Below are positions 34,018 through 46,339 of a DNA stretch of 64,000 bases, piece after piece (within the stretch, counting starts at the first letter, position 1; each line of letters begins with the position of its first letter). Below the pieces are notes generated by a model. That model had not been told where the DNA came from. It made no database searches and saw nothing but the letters and a program-made list of their open reading frames with translations. The position numbers and the translations under genes were made by a program. The stretch comes from Ceratodon purpureus (taxonomy: Eukaryota; Streptophyta; Bryopsida; Pseudoditrichales; Ditrichaceae), in the NCBI GenBank assembly GCA_014871385.1, contig CM026433.1:7227528-7291527 (forward strand). Reading direction: 5' to 3'.

Positions 34018-37000
34018 TCAGAAAATATTGGCGATACAGGTAGACAATGTAAACACTTGAGGAAGCTCCATTGAGTGCGGCACTTCATCATAATATTGTT
34101 TGACCGTTGCCACTGCTCTAAGCTCCACCTTGCTGCGACACAAGTACAGCTTGAACGTGACTGTCACTCCCACCTCGTTCTCATCAATGAGAGAAACAAA
34201 ATTGGAATCCTCGAGTAGATTAATAACAAAATGCCCTTCTCTTGTAACGGAATCCTGAAATGTGTACCTTGGCTCCTGCTCACTGGAACTGTACAACTCC
34301 AAAGGTATTTGTGTTTGGCCACACGTGTGTGGGACGTCAAAGGGTCCTAACCTCGCAACCTGCTTGCCCTCTATCCGACACTCTTTTACAAAAATTGGAA
34401 CGAATCTGTTCCTACAAAATTGCTTCCCGCCTTTCACTTCCAAGAGATGAGACGGATCAACGCCGTGCTCGAAGGGCAAGAACATGGTGATCCCGTAGGT
34501 CTTCATGAGAATTCGAGGCACAATGGCATCTGGGGTAACTGCTTGCGCAATTGCATCTGGAGTCAGTGCAAGTGCAATGGCACCTTGCATTATGGCGCTA
34601 CCAGGATTAGGGGGGCTGAATATGTGATCCACTTCATGACAGAAACGGGCGCGAATTCTTTCCATGACGTAGGGCGAGCCAGCAAACCCGCCCACCACAA
34701 ACATCACCTTGACGCTTTGCACTTGACTCAACTGAGTTTCAATCAATCCAAGAATCTTATCCACCACTGGGTCGAAAATGGACTTCAGATCTTGTTGAGT
34801 AAGCTCAATCTTGGAATAAGACTCACGTCGAGGATAGCCACGTTCCATCTCATATTCCTCCCACTTTTCAGGGAGGAGAATGTTATGGAGGGTGATGTTC
34901 ATTGTATCTGTACTCGACATCATCTGATGGCCGAAGCCACACTTAATGTCCTCCCATTCCATTAGCAGCCGCCACCGATACCGATCTTCCTCCCTCAGGA
35001 ACTCGTCCAGACATCCTATTCTCCTGGATAAGAATTTCATGAAGGACGCGTCAACAGAAGTCCCTCCGCACCGGCCAACGGACGGAGCTGTAAGTTCCTG
35101 CACCTTGAAATTATTTCCACTCCGTATCACCTCTTGCACCACTACGTCCACTGTCCTGCCCCCAATGTCGACCACAAGAACCTTATCTCGCACAAGCAAT
35201 GTGGGCAAAGTTCTCAGGCTTTGGTGATCTGACACCAAAAGCTGATGGCAGTGAAATGAAGCGGCTTCTGTCTCCTGCACAAGCATAACTGATTCTGGTC
35301 CTCCCTCACCAGACACAAGCCCAGCGTTCACCATGTACTCCCTCATCTGCTGCTTTGCGTTTTCGTCCCAGATGGATGGCACTGACACGCACCATAGCAC
35401 TGAATCCCTGTCAAAACTTGCAGGCTCGCTCTTACGAGCTGTCTCTATAGCTGATAAGGCAAGCTCACCAATGTACTTCAAGTAATCCGTGATGACAGAG
35501 TCCACCGTTAGCGATTCCCTCGCTGCCCATGAAGGAAGATCATTCAAGCGACTCAACAGGGAGCTCTTGCTCTTTAGTGTCGTAAGGTACAACCCTTCTA
35601 CATTTGCAAGGTAGTCATGCTGCGCATGATAGCCCCAGGATGGCCTCTTGTGCTGGCCCCGTGACAAGCCCCGAGCGTAGAACGAGGCTGTCAGAGTCTT
35701 GCAATATGGATTCTCCACAACGCCTCGTCCAGAAGAGCTCCCGCGAGGCGTCCATTCACCGTAGTAATACGGATAGTCGTTGTTGACGCACATCTGACCC
35801 CCAGTTGATACATTAGCATAGTAAGCGAAGCCCGAATAGGTGGTGCCGAAATCCAATGCGACCAGCCATTGAACACGATAGCCTCTTCTCTTGAACCCAA
35901 TTGGAGTAGATGAGTTACTGGCTGATGGTCGCTCCGGTATGTTCACTGATAGTGAAACCTCCCCTAACGCAGCTGCAAACGAGAACGTCACTACTCAAAC
36001 CAGCGTTCAACTTCAATTGAAATATTGCATCAATGCATATACAGTATGTCAAACAGAACTGATATCATACGAATTACAATCTATGATACATATAGCATCT
36101 CCCATGAAAAAATCTGTTTCATCTAAACGAGAGATGCTTTAACTACATATGGCTTAAAAGAAAGACTTACATGGCATTAGAAGTTCACATTTAAGATGAC
36201 GCAGCTCGGCACAAATTTCACCAAAGCTTGGGCGTTTGCTAGGATCTTGGTTCCAACATCTTTCAATCAAAGACTTCAATAACGGAGGGCATTGACTAGG
36301 TAATGGTGGACGACCACCACTCACTACCACCTTCCTTACACTGCCAGGAGATACGTCTGAGAAAGGCACATGTCCAGTCAAGATTTCAAAGCATAGCATT
36401 CCAAAGCTGTAGATGTCGCTTTTGAAAGGATAATTCATGACTGTGGCCTTACTCTCAGACATCTCCACTTCATTTTCTGCATTGAAAGATTGTATCATCT
36501 CTGGAGCCATCCACCTTGTCGTGCCCAAATTGAGAGTTTGGTTGGAATAGGTCATACTCCTTTCCTTCGTTTTTGACAGTCCAAAGTCAGCTACTTTCGC
36601 TACCACATACTCAATCTCTTGTGCACCAACACATCTGACAAGAATGTTCATCGATTTCAGATCACGATGCACAATCTTCATATCATGCAGGTATTGCATA
36701 CCGCCTCCTACTTGAAGCATTATGTCTACTCCTTCCATTATGTCAAACGGAGATTCTTGATTTCCAAGGCCCTCTGATAACCTTTTATGCATCAACGATC
36801 TAAGATCCCCATCCATCAGTTCTACTACAATGGAACAACTCCGCTCATCTGCAGTAGAACACAGCAAGGATATGATATTTGGATGGGACAACTTTCTCAA
36901 AATTGCAACCTCCTTCTTGAAGTCATTGTTGTCTGGTCCAATAAACGTTTTTATGGCAGCTTCACCTCCCATCCAATATGCTCTGTTCACAGTAGCAGCA

Positions 37001-37986
37001 GCACCTTTTCCCAGCTGGTCCTTTACTTTCAGGCTCCTGAAGACTGTTTCACCAAGCTGCTTCATTTGTTCCTCGCTGTTGAAAACTGTTTCAGAGCTTA
37101 AGTCCGAATGAGATGACCCTGGCAAGTCACCGGCCGGAATCAGCCTATTTGCCTCAAGTCTCTCACGTAGAAGACCCGCCAGCTGATACTCTATGCTAGT
37201 TGCCTTTTTCGTCTGAAGCACTGAATTTACATTTCTCAACAATAAATCTCTATCCCTTAATGCCCTTTCTTTGACAATTTTAGCTTCAGCTTTAAAAACA
37301 GCGTCCACTTTGGTCAGCGTGAAGCTTCGTCTTGCTCTCAATTTCTCACTTTTTGAAAAGACAAGTGTCCATAATTCCAAATTAAAACCAATTGATAAAA
37401 CATACTCCGACACATTTGTCGACGACATGGCAGCTTGAATCCAAGCATCCTTGGAACACTGACTTTGGATGAAGTTCTCCACTTCCTTAGCTGACGCATA
37501 TAGCAGCTTGAAAATTTTGAGGCAACTTGCCTTGTCTTCCGGTGAAGGAAACCAGAAGTATCTTTTGCTGAGTAACACTAAGAACGAGTCTGCGCTCTTC
37601 ACGGCCAATTTCAGCTTATCAGCTAAATATTTGCACTGCCCAGAGTTGAATTTCAATGATATGAAACCACTTTGCGAAGACAACCTTTGAACCCGCTCCA
37701 TACAGCTTTTCGTGAGCTTTAAGTACTCCTCGGGCCCATTACCTGGATCGAACGTAACAAGATCGCAATCAACAGCACAATCAACACGTTTTTCAATGAA
37801 ATATGCCAACCTTAAGTCATATGACATTGTAGAGAGAAACATGTAAAGAAAACTAATAATGAATTTAACAGAAGGATCGAAGTACCCTTCAAACTGACTG
37901 TTATACTCAATGCTTGAAGCACACACTTCTTGTTTGGGATGGATCTGATACTTAAAGAGCAATGAACTTTCCAGCTGAAGAAGCAA
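34018..37986 (-). CDS. MLKL-like protein kinase fused to HSPA12-type Hsp70 (about 1,256 aa; 5' end uncertain)
   Basis: Exons 37986-36171 and 35972-34018 join in phase 1 across a 198-bp intron with a consensus donor GTAAGT and acceptor TTTGCAG. First exon: helical N-terminal region (~60-260), then a Ser/Thr/Tyr kinase-like domain: LGKGAAATV loop (~325), AIK lysine (~346), HRDLKSMN (440-447), DFG (467-469), APE; all key catalytic residues are present. Second exon: an Hsp70-fold ATPase of HSPA12 type, with LDFGTTYSG (~645-653), VLVVDIGGRTVDVVV and FVVGGFAGSPY, and no classical peptide-binding tail. The numbering begins with a TTG, so the true start is either Met ~48 or an upstream exon (acceptor TTCTTCAG just before LESSLLFKY). 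An ATG in the second exon (35991) lies within the intron, so separate genes are possible but less likely. Confidence 0.72.
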
Positions 37987-40900
37987 CTTTCATTTGGTAC
38001 GAAGTTTACCGTGTACAGTGACTAGCGATTTGAATAACCTGGAAAGTTTCATCTTGCCAACAACAGCACCTTGCTCCTTGCACTCCGAGTCGGTAAAGTC
38101 TATGCGTCCTTCTGATAAAGATATTAATGAATAAATTCAATATTAGCGCATTGTTAGCACCTGAAATGCAAGAGCCGAAAAATCTTCCACCAGCAGAAGT
38201 GGTTCAGGGCAGATTGCTTTCTCAGAGACCCTAAGCTCAAGTGAACTCCTAGTTCACTACGCACCGTGCTAACCATGGGAGAAAACTTGTTTGTTTACGT
38301 TTAAACACTGCCTCCGCGACAAAATTCGTCAAAAACACATGTAAAACAACAAACATTGATGGCAACTGTCAAATGGGAATTCTATTCACGTTCTAACATC
38401 GACCCCATAATTGAACAAAGGACCACTGATAAAGCCCCTAAATCAGCTCTGCAATACTAGATTACTAAAGACACTTACAGATTAATGCGCTCTAGGTTAC
38501 CTAACAGGCTAACAAGTGAAACAATTCGACATATACTTCTTTAACAACTTTCTACCATCAATTTTTAGCGCTCGTGAATAGTCGAGAACTGGGACAGTGC
38601 GGTTCATCGATGACGACGTTATCCGCTGCTCTCTATAGCAAACTCTACATAAAAAATTCTCAGAAATTGAGAACGACCCAGTACACACAACCTTTGGAAG
38701 GCCGGATTCTTGGATGACCCATCGACCATGCCGTGACCCGACCCAGTACCACCACCAATACATCCAGACTAACTTCTGCCTCTCTCCAAAACCTAGAACG
38801 ACTATAATCTCATTCTTCACGTCAAAAACTTCGTGACCCACTATCGCACTTACAGAAAGGTAGGGATACCACGTACAATCAGAACCTTTCCATCATAAGC
38901 AAACAAACGCAAACTTCACCAACTTCACCAGTTCAAAAAACTCGGCTCAAACCTATAAAATCGCTCACAGGCTTTTGGAATACACTCACCAAATACGTCT
39001 TTAATCGTCGGTAAGGCAAGACACAAGATCCAGATGAGCACTGACCAGCGTCAACACATCGTTATCGAAAGAATCTTGTCTCTGTAGAAGTGCCCCTTCC
39101 AGATTCCTCGCCCATGGCACACAAACCCCTGCACAGTAACTAAAGCTGCGGAATCACAAGAGTCTCAACTAAGTAGCCATTTTGAACAAAGAACAAAGAT
39201 GCACATTCATGAGCTGCAAATGGCTCCATAGTATCGAACTGACCCTGATCATGACCACCCGCACCTTGCACCCTTGTTTTATTCTGGAAAAATCTTTGAA
39301 GCCTTCTTATATTGTAGCAAAAATGACTCTGGAACATTTGCAATCCCAAGGAGATTTCTGTCTGTACACTGCTTTACCGACAGTCGCTGATGACGGTGAT
39401 GAAGGCTCCATTGTTCACATTGCAAAATCTGGGCATGACACGCCATATGAAGGTGAGTTTCCTCGGTCTATCCCTTTTTTGATTTTGTTTTCTCTGCGAC
39501 TGAAGGGAACAACGGGGAACTGGTCAAAGTTTTTCAAGTTTTTTGAAGAAAGTGGAGGGAGAATTTAAGCTAGATAAGGAGTTCAGGAATGGGAATCTTT
39601 CATGATCCCAATGCATCGACTTCGTGAACATTCATGGTGCCAATATAAACATTCCTGGTTAGCTTTTTTATGACTTGAGTTGTGGGCGACGAGGATTAGT
39701 GAGTTTCAGGACTTCCACGTATCACTTAATTGCATGTTCTAGTTGGCCGTTTACATTTATTATTCAAATACCAATTAATTCGTTATGCAGCATGAAGCTG
39801 TTGGCGATTGAGCGACGAAGCACAGGGGAAGCACACTTAGCACACCTTTCTCTTTCCAACTTATTTCTAAGCATCTTCCGCTATCCATACACGAAGTAAA
39901 ATATCATGTGATTCCCAGTTTTATAAAAAGACCTGACGAAAATTCCTGAAGTTACCACATACTGGTGTAGAATCTGATACATGTCGAGGCTTAAAAATTA
40001 TCGAAACGTGCAGACTGGATTCTAGGATTCAATTTTTGTCTCCAAGATACGATTAATAAATTATAATTACATCGCTTAGTTGCTAAGAAAGGACAAACAG
40101 CTCAGACTTGGAAATGCACAAAACAATTCTGGAATCTAGATGAGATATTTGAAATGTGTTTCCCTAGAATTTGGGGGAGGTAATAAACTTTGGTCTCACC
40201 TCTTGCTGGAAGTTCGGTGAAGAATACTCAGCGTCCTCCAACAGTCGAGTGGAGTTATGCTCAAAATATCTTACACATCAATAGGAGACGCATGTCAGAG
40301 CTTCTCCAGGAAAGTCCTCACAACCGGTAGAAAGCTGTACAGACTTTTCTTCCTACTGTACAGATTGGTATGGGACTACAGAAGCTTCGGGTACCCAGTC
40401 TGGTGTTCTATAAATCGTCAATGCCCGATATCAAAAAATCATAGAAGAAAAATAGAAGTTGTCCATTGCACTGCAGTGAGACCAGTTGTACTTACAATAT
40501 TCAAAACTAATTAATCCACTTTTGTGTAATGACAATGTCAATGTGAAGGAAAAAGCCTCGAAGAAATGGAACAATATGAACAGAAAATCTCAAACATGGA
40601 CATCTGAATGATTCTACATCTTGCATAAGATGGTTTGAAATATATACAGAAATAGTAAACAAATGTACACAAGTAGTAGACGCGGTTCTACGAACACACC
40701 GCCAAAGCAATAATTTCTAAGATTCTGCAACTAGTTCTCCTGACTGTAAGGCACATAAGCTCGTAGAAACTTGTAGAAAAGGACGTGTCTTGAATGGAGT
40801 AGGTATCGCTCATACCGCATCTCAACCTCTACAGCTGGCTTCGATCTGTTGATATACACAGGATGATCACTTCTAGCTGGAGGAGCTTTTCCTCAGAAAC

Positions 40901-41010
40901 CAGATCTTGATAGAGCAGGCCGTCCACTGGAAGAGATTGACAAGCAGTGTGATGGTGCCATGATCCGCTGCTGAATGTACCTTCTCCGGCTACGCAAGCC
41001 ATCGATCCAA
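37987..41010. other. intergenic region, may hold upstream exons of the kinase gene
   Basis: No confident gene. On the minus strand an ATG near 38,050 (MKLSRLFKSLVTVH) lies before a GTAAAC donor, but its phase does not fit the kinase exon. On the plus strand, 39,262-39,451 is an open stretch ending at a good donor (GAAG|GTGAGTTTCC), which may be an isolated exon. The remainder is AT-rich. Confidence 0.4.
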
Positions 41011-41015
41011 CGTAC

Positions 41016-41858
41016 TTAAGTGTGTTTGGCCATATCATAGGCGCGACGCTCACGCGCCACTGCGCGCTTCCTGGCTGCATTGTCCGCTGCACGGGCCACT
41101 TTCTGCCTTCTCCTCTCTGCAACAAATACATCGCAAAATTAGTCAGGATCGAAATCGACTTCCAACTGATGATCACAATCTTCAAAACGAACAACAAAAA
41201 AGAAACTTCGACAGCCATGAACATCAACTATTCCTCCCAGAAACCACAATGCAGCTACTGAAAACTCTAACGGAAAAGAAAAACTACAAGAACAACCTGC
41301 TCCTCTCCCACTTCAACCGAGAATGAACACGGAGTAAGACTTCGATCGTCAGACACCGCCACACTCGTTCAAGCTGAAAGGCTTTCAACTCATGGTCACC
41401 GCAACTAAGGCTGCTAATCTAAGCGCCGCAAAGTAACCACTACAAACCGTCGCTAATAGAGCTACACTCTGAAGCTCCCCTCCTACGTCATTGCAAATAA
41501 ACACGAATAAAGACCTTAAGACGATTGATTACAATGCAGCTGTGTGTATATTACCTGTTGCAGCGGCCTTCACCTCCTTGATAGTTTCCGTTGCCGCCAC
41601 TCGCTTCACGGGATGCGACGGGTGCTGAAGACGGTACAGCTTCAACATCAAATTAGCACGAATGTGCGTCATCCTCTCCGACACTTTGGCTCCCGCGACA
41701 GTAAACCTCATCCCCGCATTCGCCTTCATGTCCGTGAGCCTCACCGCCGGACTAACCTTGCTCTTCGCCACCACAGTCCCCGCCGGCTTCTTCCCAGCCT
41801 TGGCATTCCCCCTCGCATTGCCCTTGGCATTCCCCTTAACTCCCTCCGTCCTCGCCAT
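41016..41858 (-). CDS. small basic protein, diverged copy C (134 aa)
   Basis: Two exons, 41858-41555 and 41116-41016, joined in phase 1 across a 438-bp intron at the same position as in copies A and B. The start MARTEGVKGNAKGNARGNAKAGKKPAGTVV differs, with Gly-Asn-Ala-Lys repeats in place of the Arg-rich stretch. The core KVSPAVRLTDMKANAGMRFTVAGAKVSERMTHIRANLMLKLYRLQHPSHPVKRVAATE and the tail ERRRQKVARAADNAARKRAVARERRA are conserved. Constraint on core and tail, but not on the N-terminus, indicates a real gene family. Function unknown; likely nucleic-acid-binding by composition. An in-frame Met lies 84 bases upstream (ORF from 41942), but the MART start matches the other copies. Confidence 0.78.
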
Positions 41859-44064
41859 CTCCTTCTCCCTCCAAAACACACCAATGCAGGCTCCAAACGG
41901 CTCAAAAGAAGCGCACAAACGAGCACAACAACTCAACTTCACTCCAAGCTCAGAAACTACAAGAGCAGCAAGACGACACGCCGAAAAGCTATGGCGAAAT
42001 TGATCAGCGAAAGTTGCGTTCTAAGGAAACAGACGCCATGCTTATGAGCTCAGATATCAGGAAGAAATGCATGCGTATCCAAAGCCGCCACTACATCACA
42101 AAACCAACAAAATCTACAACACCTATAGAATTCAGGAATACAATGTAGCAGACAGTGAGATGATGTTGGTTTTGCATATACCAACGCTTTTTTGTACCCA
42201 GAGGGGGTCGTACACAAAACCGTCATTGCACTCAGAACCGATATGATCTACAGCTGGTGTGGATTTTAGAAGGTGTATATGTACATTTGAGGTTGTGTTG
42301 GATTTAGGGTACTTGACGGGGATGGGTTAGTGCACGGGATATGGTGGCTGGGGTCCGGTTTGATTGGGGGGACACTTGGCAGCGTGGATTTGGAATCCGA
42401 GGGGTTTGATTGTAGGTTTGGGGATGACGTGGCGGAGATTTTACGTGTGGGCTGAGGGACTGGCTGACTGACTGCAGGAAGTGCGTTGATCGCGGTCATT
42501 GTGGAGGCGGGAGGTGTGAAGAGCGTGGGATTGTGGGCATTGGAGAAGGTGGCTAGTTCGCATTTTCTGCAGCAGGCTAAAGGAGCAGGGAGCCTACTTT
42601 TGTAGATCTTTGCTGAATGTGTAGGTTTAATTAGTATTTTTGGGCCTAAAGGTTCTGGAGTAGGTGAAGTTAGTCCATGTAGTTGGTCAAAATGGCTTGA
42701 CTTTCATTTGATAAGAGAAAAAAGTCAAGAAAGAGAGGAATGAGAAGCGGAGAAGATTCACAAAATTAGGTTTCTGAATGAAAATATTTTTTGTTTTTTT
42801 GATATACTTGGACACTTGAAAAATATCATTTTCTATTTTAAACAAGATCAATTAACTTAAAACGTATTTTAATTTCCAAAAATTATAGTATTAAGTTTTT
42901 TATTGTTGAATAGCTATTTAAATTAGACAAAAAAAAATATGTTTAAATAAATTAGATGGTTATATATTTATAATGTAGGTGCTTTTTCAAAAACCTTTAT
43001 TATATCAAATAAATATACCAAATAACAAACATTTCTACAAAGCCAAAATCCACAACATTATAAAACATCTTAATACCAACTACTCGTTATTAAATGTGGA
43101 TTATTTTATCTTAGTTTTTCTTGCTAATTCCATCTACATTAGTTGGATGTAATGTCCCACACAAAGATTAAATTTTTTAATTTTTAATTTTTTTCATGTT
43201 GGCAAGTCAAATAGGTATTTCTTATTCATGTTGGCAAGTCAAATAGGTATTTCTTAGTGCACACAAAATTCAACTAAAGGGCATTAAGGAAGACACAAAT
43301 GAACTCAGGAAATTTTTCGAAGTAGTAAAAAATCCAAAAGGTAGTAGACGAGCGTGTTGAAGAAATTTGGCTTGACATGAAGGTTCTTCCACTGCACCAA
43401 GTTCACTCTAATAAGGTGGTTTCCGCATGCCCAACTGGCTCCTTATTCCAATGGCTATAGTTTGGCGTCAAAACAAATGGTATAAAATTAAAAAACCACT
43501 GTACCTACATATGCGGTTGGAAATGGGTTGAGTTTAGGGCATAAATAGTAGCAGGAGTAATGGTTTAGTGGCTAGGGAGATTTGGGGTGTTGGAAATGAG
43601 ATGCACAAGCATTGGGACGTGACTTTTTAGATATGGTTCACTGTTTGTATCAAAGTGTATTCCAGAATGTGATCAAGACGGAATTGGAGGAAACTCAGTT
43701 GAAAATAGGCAATGCATGTTCGTGTATCAGTTGGAAAGTGTGGTAAATAAAGGAGCCTATCAGTTGGAAATGGGACAGCCCCCTTTTTCCATTCCGTAAA
43801 TCATAACTAATTCACAGTAATTCCTAAAATACTCAAACCACCTGCACTGGGTTTTAATGTACTTGGCTCATTTGTGTAAATTTTGTCCCAGCGATTTCGC
43901 TCATTTCCCTTGCAATATCAGCTTATTCAGTTGGGAATGGGGTAACCACCTTATTGTTTATCCCACACCATGTCAGCAACAGAATAAGGCCAGTCGGTAC
44001 AGTGCAAACTCCTGATCTTCCAACAGCCCTGCTGACAATCACGAAACAAGAATACTCATGCCAG
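41859..44064. other. AT-rich intergenic DNA
   Basis: The first ~200 bp are probably promoter and 5'UTR of copy C. The rest is AT-rich without exons, especially 42,780-43,200. Confidence 0.5.
43194..43257 (+). repeat. 32-bp perfect tandem duplication
   Basis: The unit starting TCATGTTGGCAAGTCAAATA occurs at 43194 and 43226 with a period of 32 bp and no mismatch visible. Confidence 0.85.
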
Positions 44065-44265
44065 CCCACCGGACCCGTAGATCTTTCCCTCCCCTCTGCA
44101 GCCCCATCCGCACGATCCCCACGATCACGACACGCGTACCACCCCAGCCACCTGGAGGTAACCCAATAAACAATCCGACTTGGCAGACACCATCACCCAA
44201 TCATACGCAGCCTCGACGCCACCTGTCACGCCATTCCCGCCAGAATCATTCTCCGTCGACACACA

Positions 44266-44272
44266 TATAAAA
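44266..44272 (+). promoter_or_regulatory. TATA box of basic-protein copy B
   Basis: TATAAAA located 108 bp upstream of the 5'UTR intron donor (44381). It is conserved in copy A. Confidence 0.65.
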
Positions 44273-44646
44273 CCCGAGCTCGATGACCGAAACCTTCATC
44301 TCCATCTGCTTCAAAACTTTTCTCATCTGCGCTCCATCCCCCATCCTCACGCCTTTCACTTTCTGCTAAACTTTCCTTCGGTAAGCAATCCAACCAGTTC
44401 ACTAGAATTGTCTTCCTACCTGATATACTTTTACTTTAATACCATGGGCGGCTTTTGAGTCGATGCCAGGATTGAGTGATTGTCGATGGTGTCTGTTGGT
44501 CGATGTTTCATGTTTTGCGATGCATTTGGCTAGTTTTGTGGAGCGTGGTGTGAGTGGGAGCTTCGAGAGTGGATCTGACATGGTGGAGGTATGTTGATCG
44601 ATGGTCGTTGCAGGTGTTGTGGTTGTGTAATTGTTGAGTTTAGAGA

Positions 44647-45289
44647 ATGGCGAGGACGAAGACAGTTGCTACGGGGACGGCCACTGGGCGCCGGCGCAGA
44701 CACGGAGCTGCGGGAGCCGTGGCGAAGAACAAGGTCAGCCCGGCGGTGAGGTTCACGGACATGCGGGCGAATGTTGGACAGAAGTTCAGCATCGCGGGCG
44801 CTAAGGTGTCGGAGAAGATGACGTACCTCCGGGCCAATGTCATGCTCAAGCTGTACCGCTTGCAGCATCCCACGCATCCTGTCAAGCGAGTGGCTGCTAC
44901 TGAGAGCATCCGGAACATGAAGGCTGCTGCCACAGGTAATTGAGATGACATTCTTTACTCGAATTTCTGCAGTATTACTCTCTGCTCGGAGCATGTGGTG
45001 TTTGCTGCTTGTTTCTGTAACTGAAGGAAAAAAGCAGCTAGTGTAACGATGTCAGTAGTTAGAGTTCGTGATGTTTTTTTTTCAAGATTTTGCATGCAGC
45101 TGGGGTTTTGAGTTTTATCCGGGGCATAGGGGAATTATATAGAGTGTATGCAGGGGATTTAATTTTGTGAACACTTGTACTTGTGCAGAGAGGAGAAGGC
45201 AGAAAGTTGCCAGAGCCGTTGACAACGCTGCTAGGAAGCGTGCCCAAGTCCGCGAGCGCCGAGCTATGGCCATGGCCCGTCATACATAA
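44647..45289 (+). CDS. small basic protein, copy B (129 aa)
   Basis: Coding exons 44647-44935 and 45189-45289, phase-1 intron of 253 bp (donor ACAG|GTAATT, acceptor CTTGTGCAG). A 5'UTR intron at 44381-44613 (GTAAGC to GTTGCAG) lies upstream of the ATG, which is preceded by TTTAGAGA. Protein features are as in copy A: MARTKTV start, Arg-rich patch at 15-18, conserved core, and a basic helical tail ending ARHT. Stop is TAA here and TGA in copy A. A poly(A) signal AATAAA lies at 45403-45408. No family recognised. 5'UTR introns are common in strongly expressed plant genes, which would fit a housekeeping role (inference). Confidence 0.82.
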
Positions 45290-45499
45290 GACTAGTTGAG
45301 GTTGAAGGTTAATGGAAGTTTGGTAATTGATACTGATGCACGACGATCTGTACATATCAAGAGTTTTTTAGGGAGATTGAAGTTGACGGGAGAGCTGTGT
45401 AGAATAAATTTTTCTCAAGGAAAGTATCTTCCCTGTTTGCAAGTTAGGTGGAACCAGAATTGTAACATTATGGGATGGTGTAATATAAATTGCCAGTTT

Positions 45500-46330
45500 G
45501 GCTTGTTATACTCAATTGTTGTTCATCGGCGTTCAGAAAGTGGATACGATTAACTTCGATATGCATTTTATACTATCTGATCCACAACTTCAAAGCTTAG
45601 TATTCAGAATACACAATTGGATTATGTTCCGTTCTTTTTCTACTCTCATGATTGTCTATAAAAATGGTGAGAGAAATGGGCTCAGCTTCCAAAGCGAGCC
45701 TGTAGATAATTTGCCACCTCCTAAGCTAAACAGAGACTATCACAAACTTTTCAGCAGTCACAGGTTTCACAATCAGCATTCTGAAACTCGATTCAACAGC
45801 AAAAACTTATTTGCTGTTTCTGTCGTGGTCATGAGCAGGCCCATCACGCTTCGATTTGCATCTGCTAAGGTCACAACATGACGCAACAGCATCGAAGAAT
45901 GGAAATCTTTCAGATATTGACATTAGAAAGCCCGCAGCAAACCAGGTGCATCTACACAACCAAAAACCTCTATTCGCTTCAAACCCAAGTTGTTTTACAA
46001 AATGAAATGTAGCACTCACATAACAAAAAACAGAAAGACTGACAACAGATATCACTGACTAAAATAAATTCTTCGACTAAATGTATTTTTCCACATATTC
46101 ATAAGGAATTGGGTACATTCGGCACTGCAGAGCTTTTTCTCGGCAGAGGTTATAGCCCTTCCTGAAGTGATGAGAGATGAATGGATGGACGCATTTCTAC
46201 GATTCAATTCGAGCTGTCTGAACTAATTGACAAGAAATTCAGCTGCGGTTTCTAGGGATCAACATTACCACATCACAGAAACCTGCAATGAAGGATGCCT
46301 TGGGATATGAACGATGATGCCACCTCCAGA
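45500..46330. other. intergenic region
   Basis: No supported exon. Plus-strand frame 45,498-45,881 has no recognisable domain or splice partner. The last part is presumably the 3'UTR of the minus-strand Dabb gene. Confidence 0.5.
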
Positions 46331-46339
46331 GTGTCGCGT

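Larger units (their letters stand above)
44065..45500 (+). repeat. inverted duplication, arm B
   Basis: Reverse-complement partner of 29,860-31,285, covering promoter, both introns, coding exons and 3'UTR of the small basic gene. Similarity is very high from about 44,190 to 45,110 and weaker toward both ends. Confidence 0.85.

Noticed and set aside
34420-34965. 181-codon plus-strand frame
   Set aside because: Antisense to the HSPA12-type exon, which has clear nucleotide-binding motifs.
36787-37111. Plus-strand frames inside the kinase exon
   Set aside because: Antisense shadows of a domain with intact kinase motifs.
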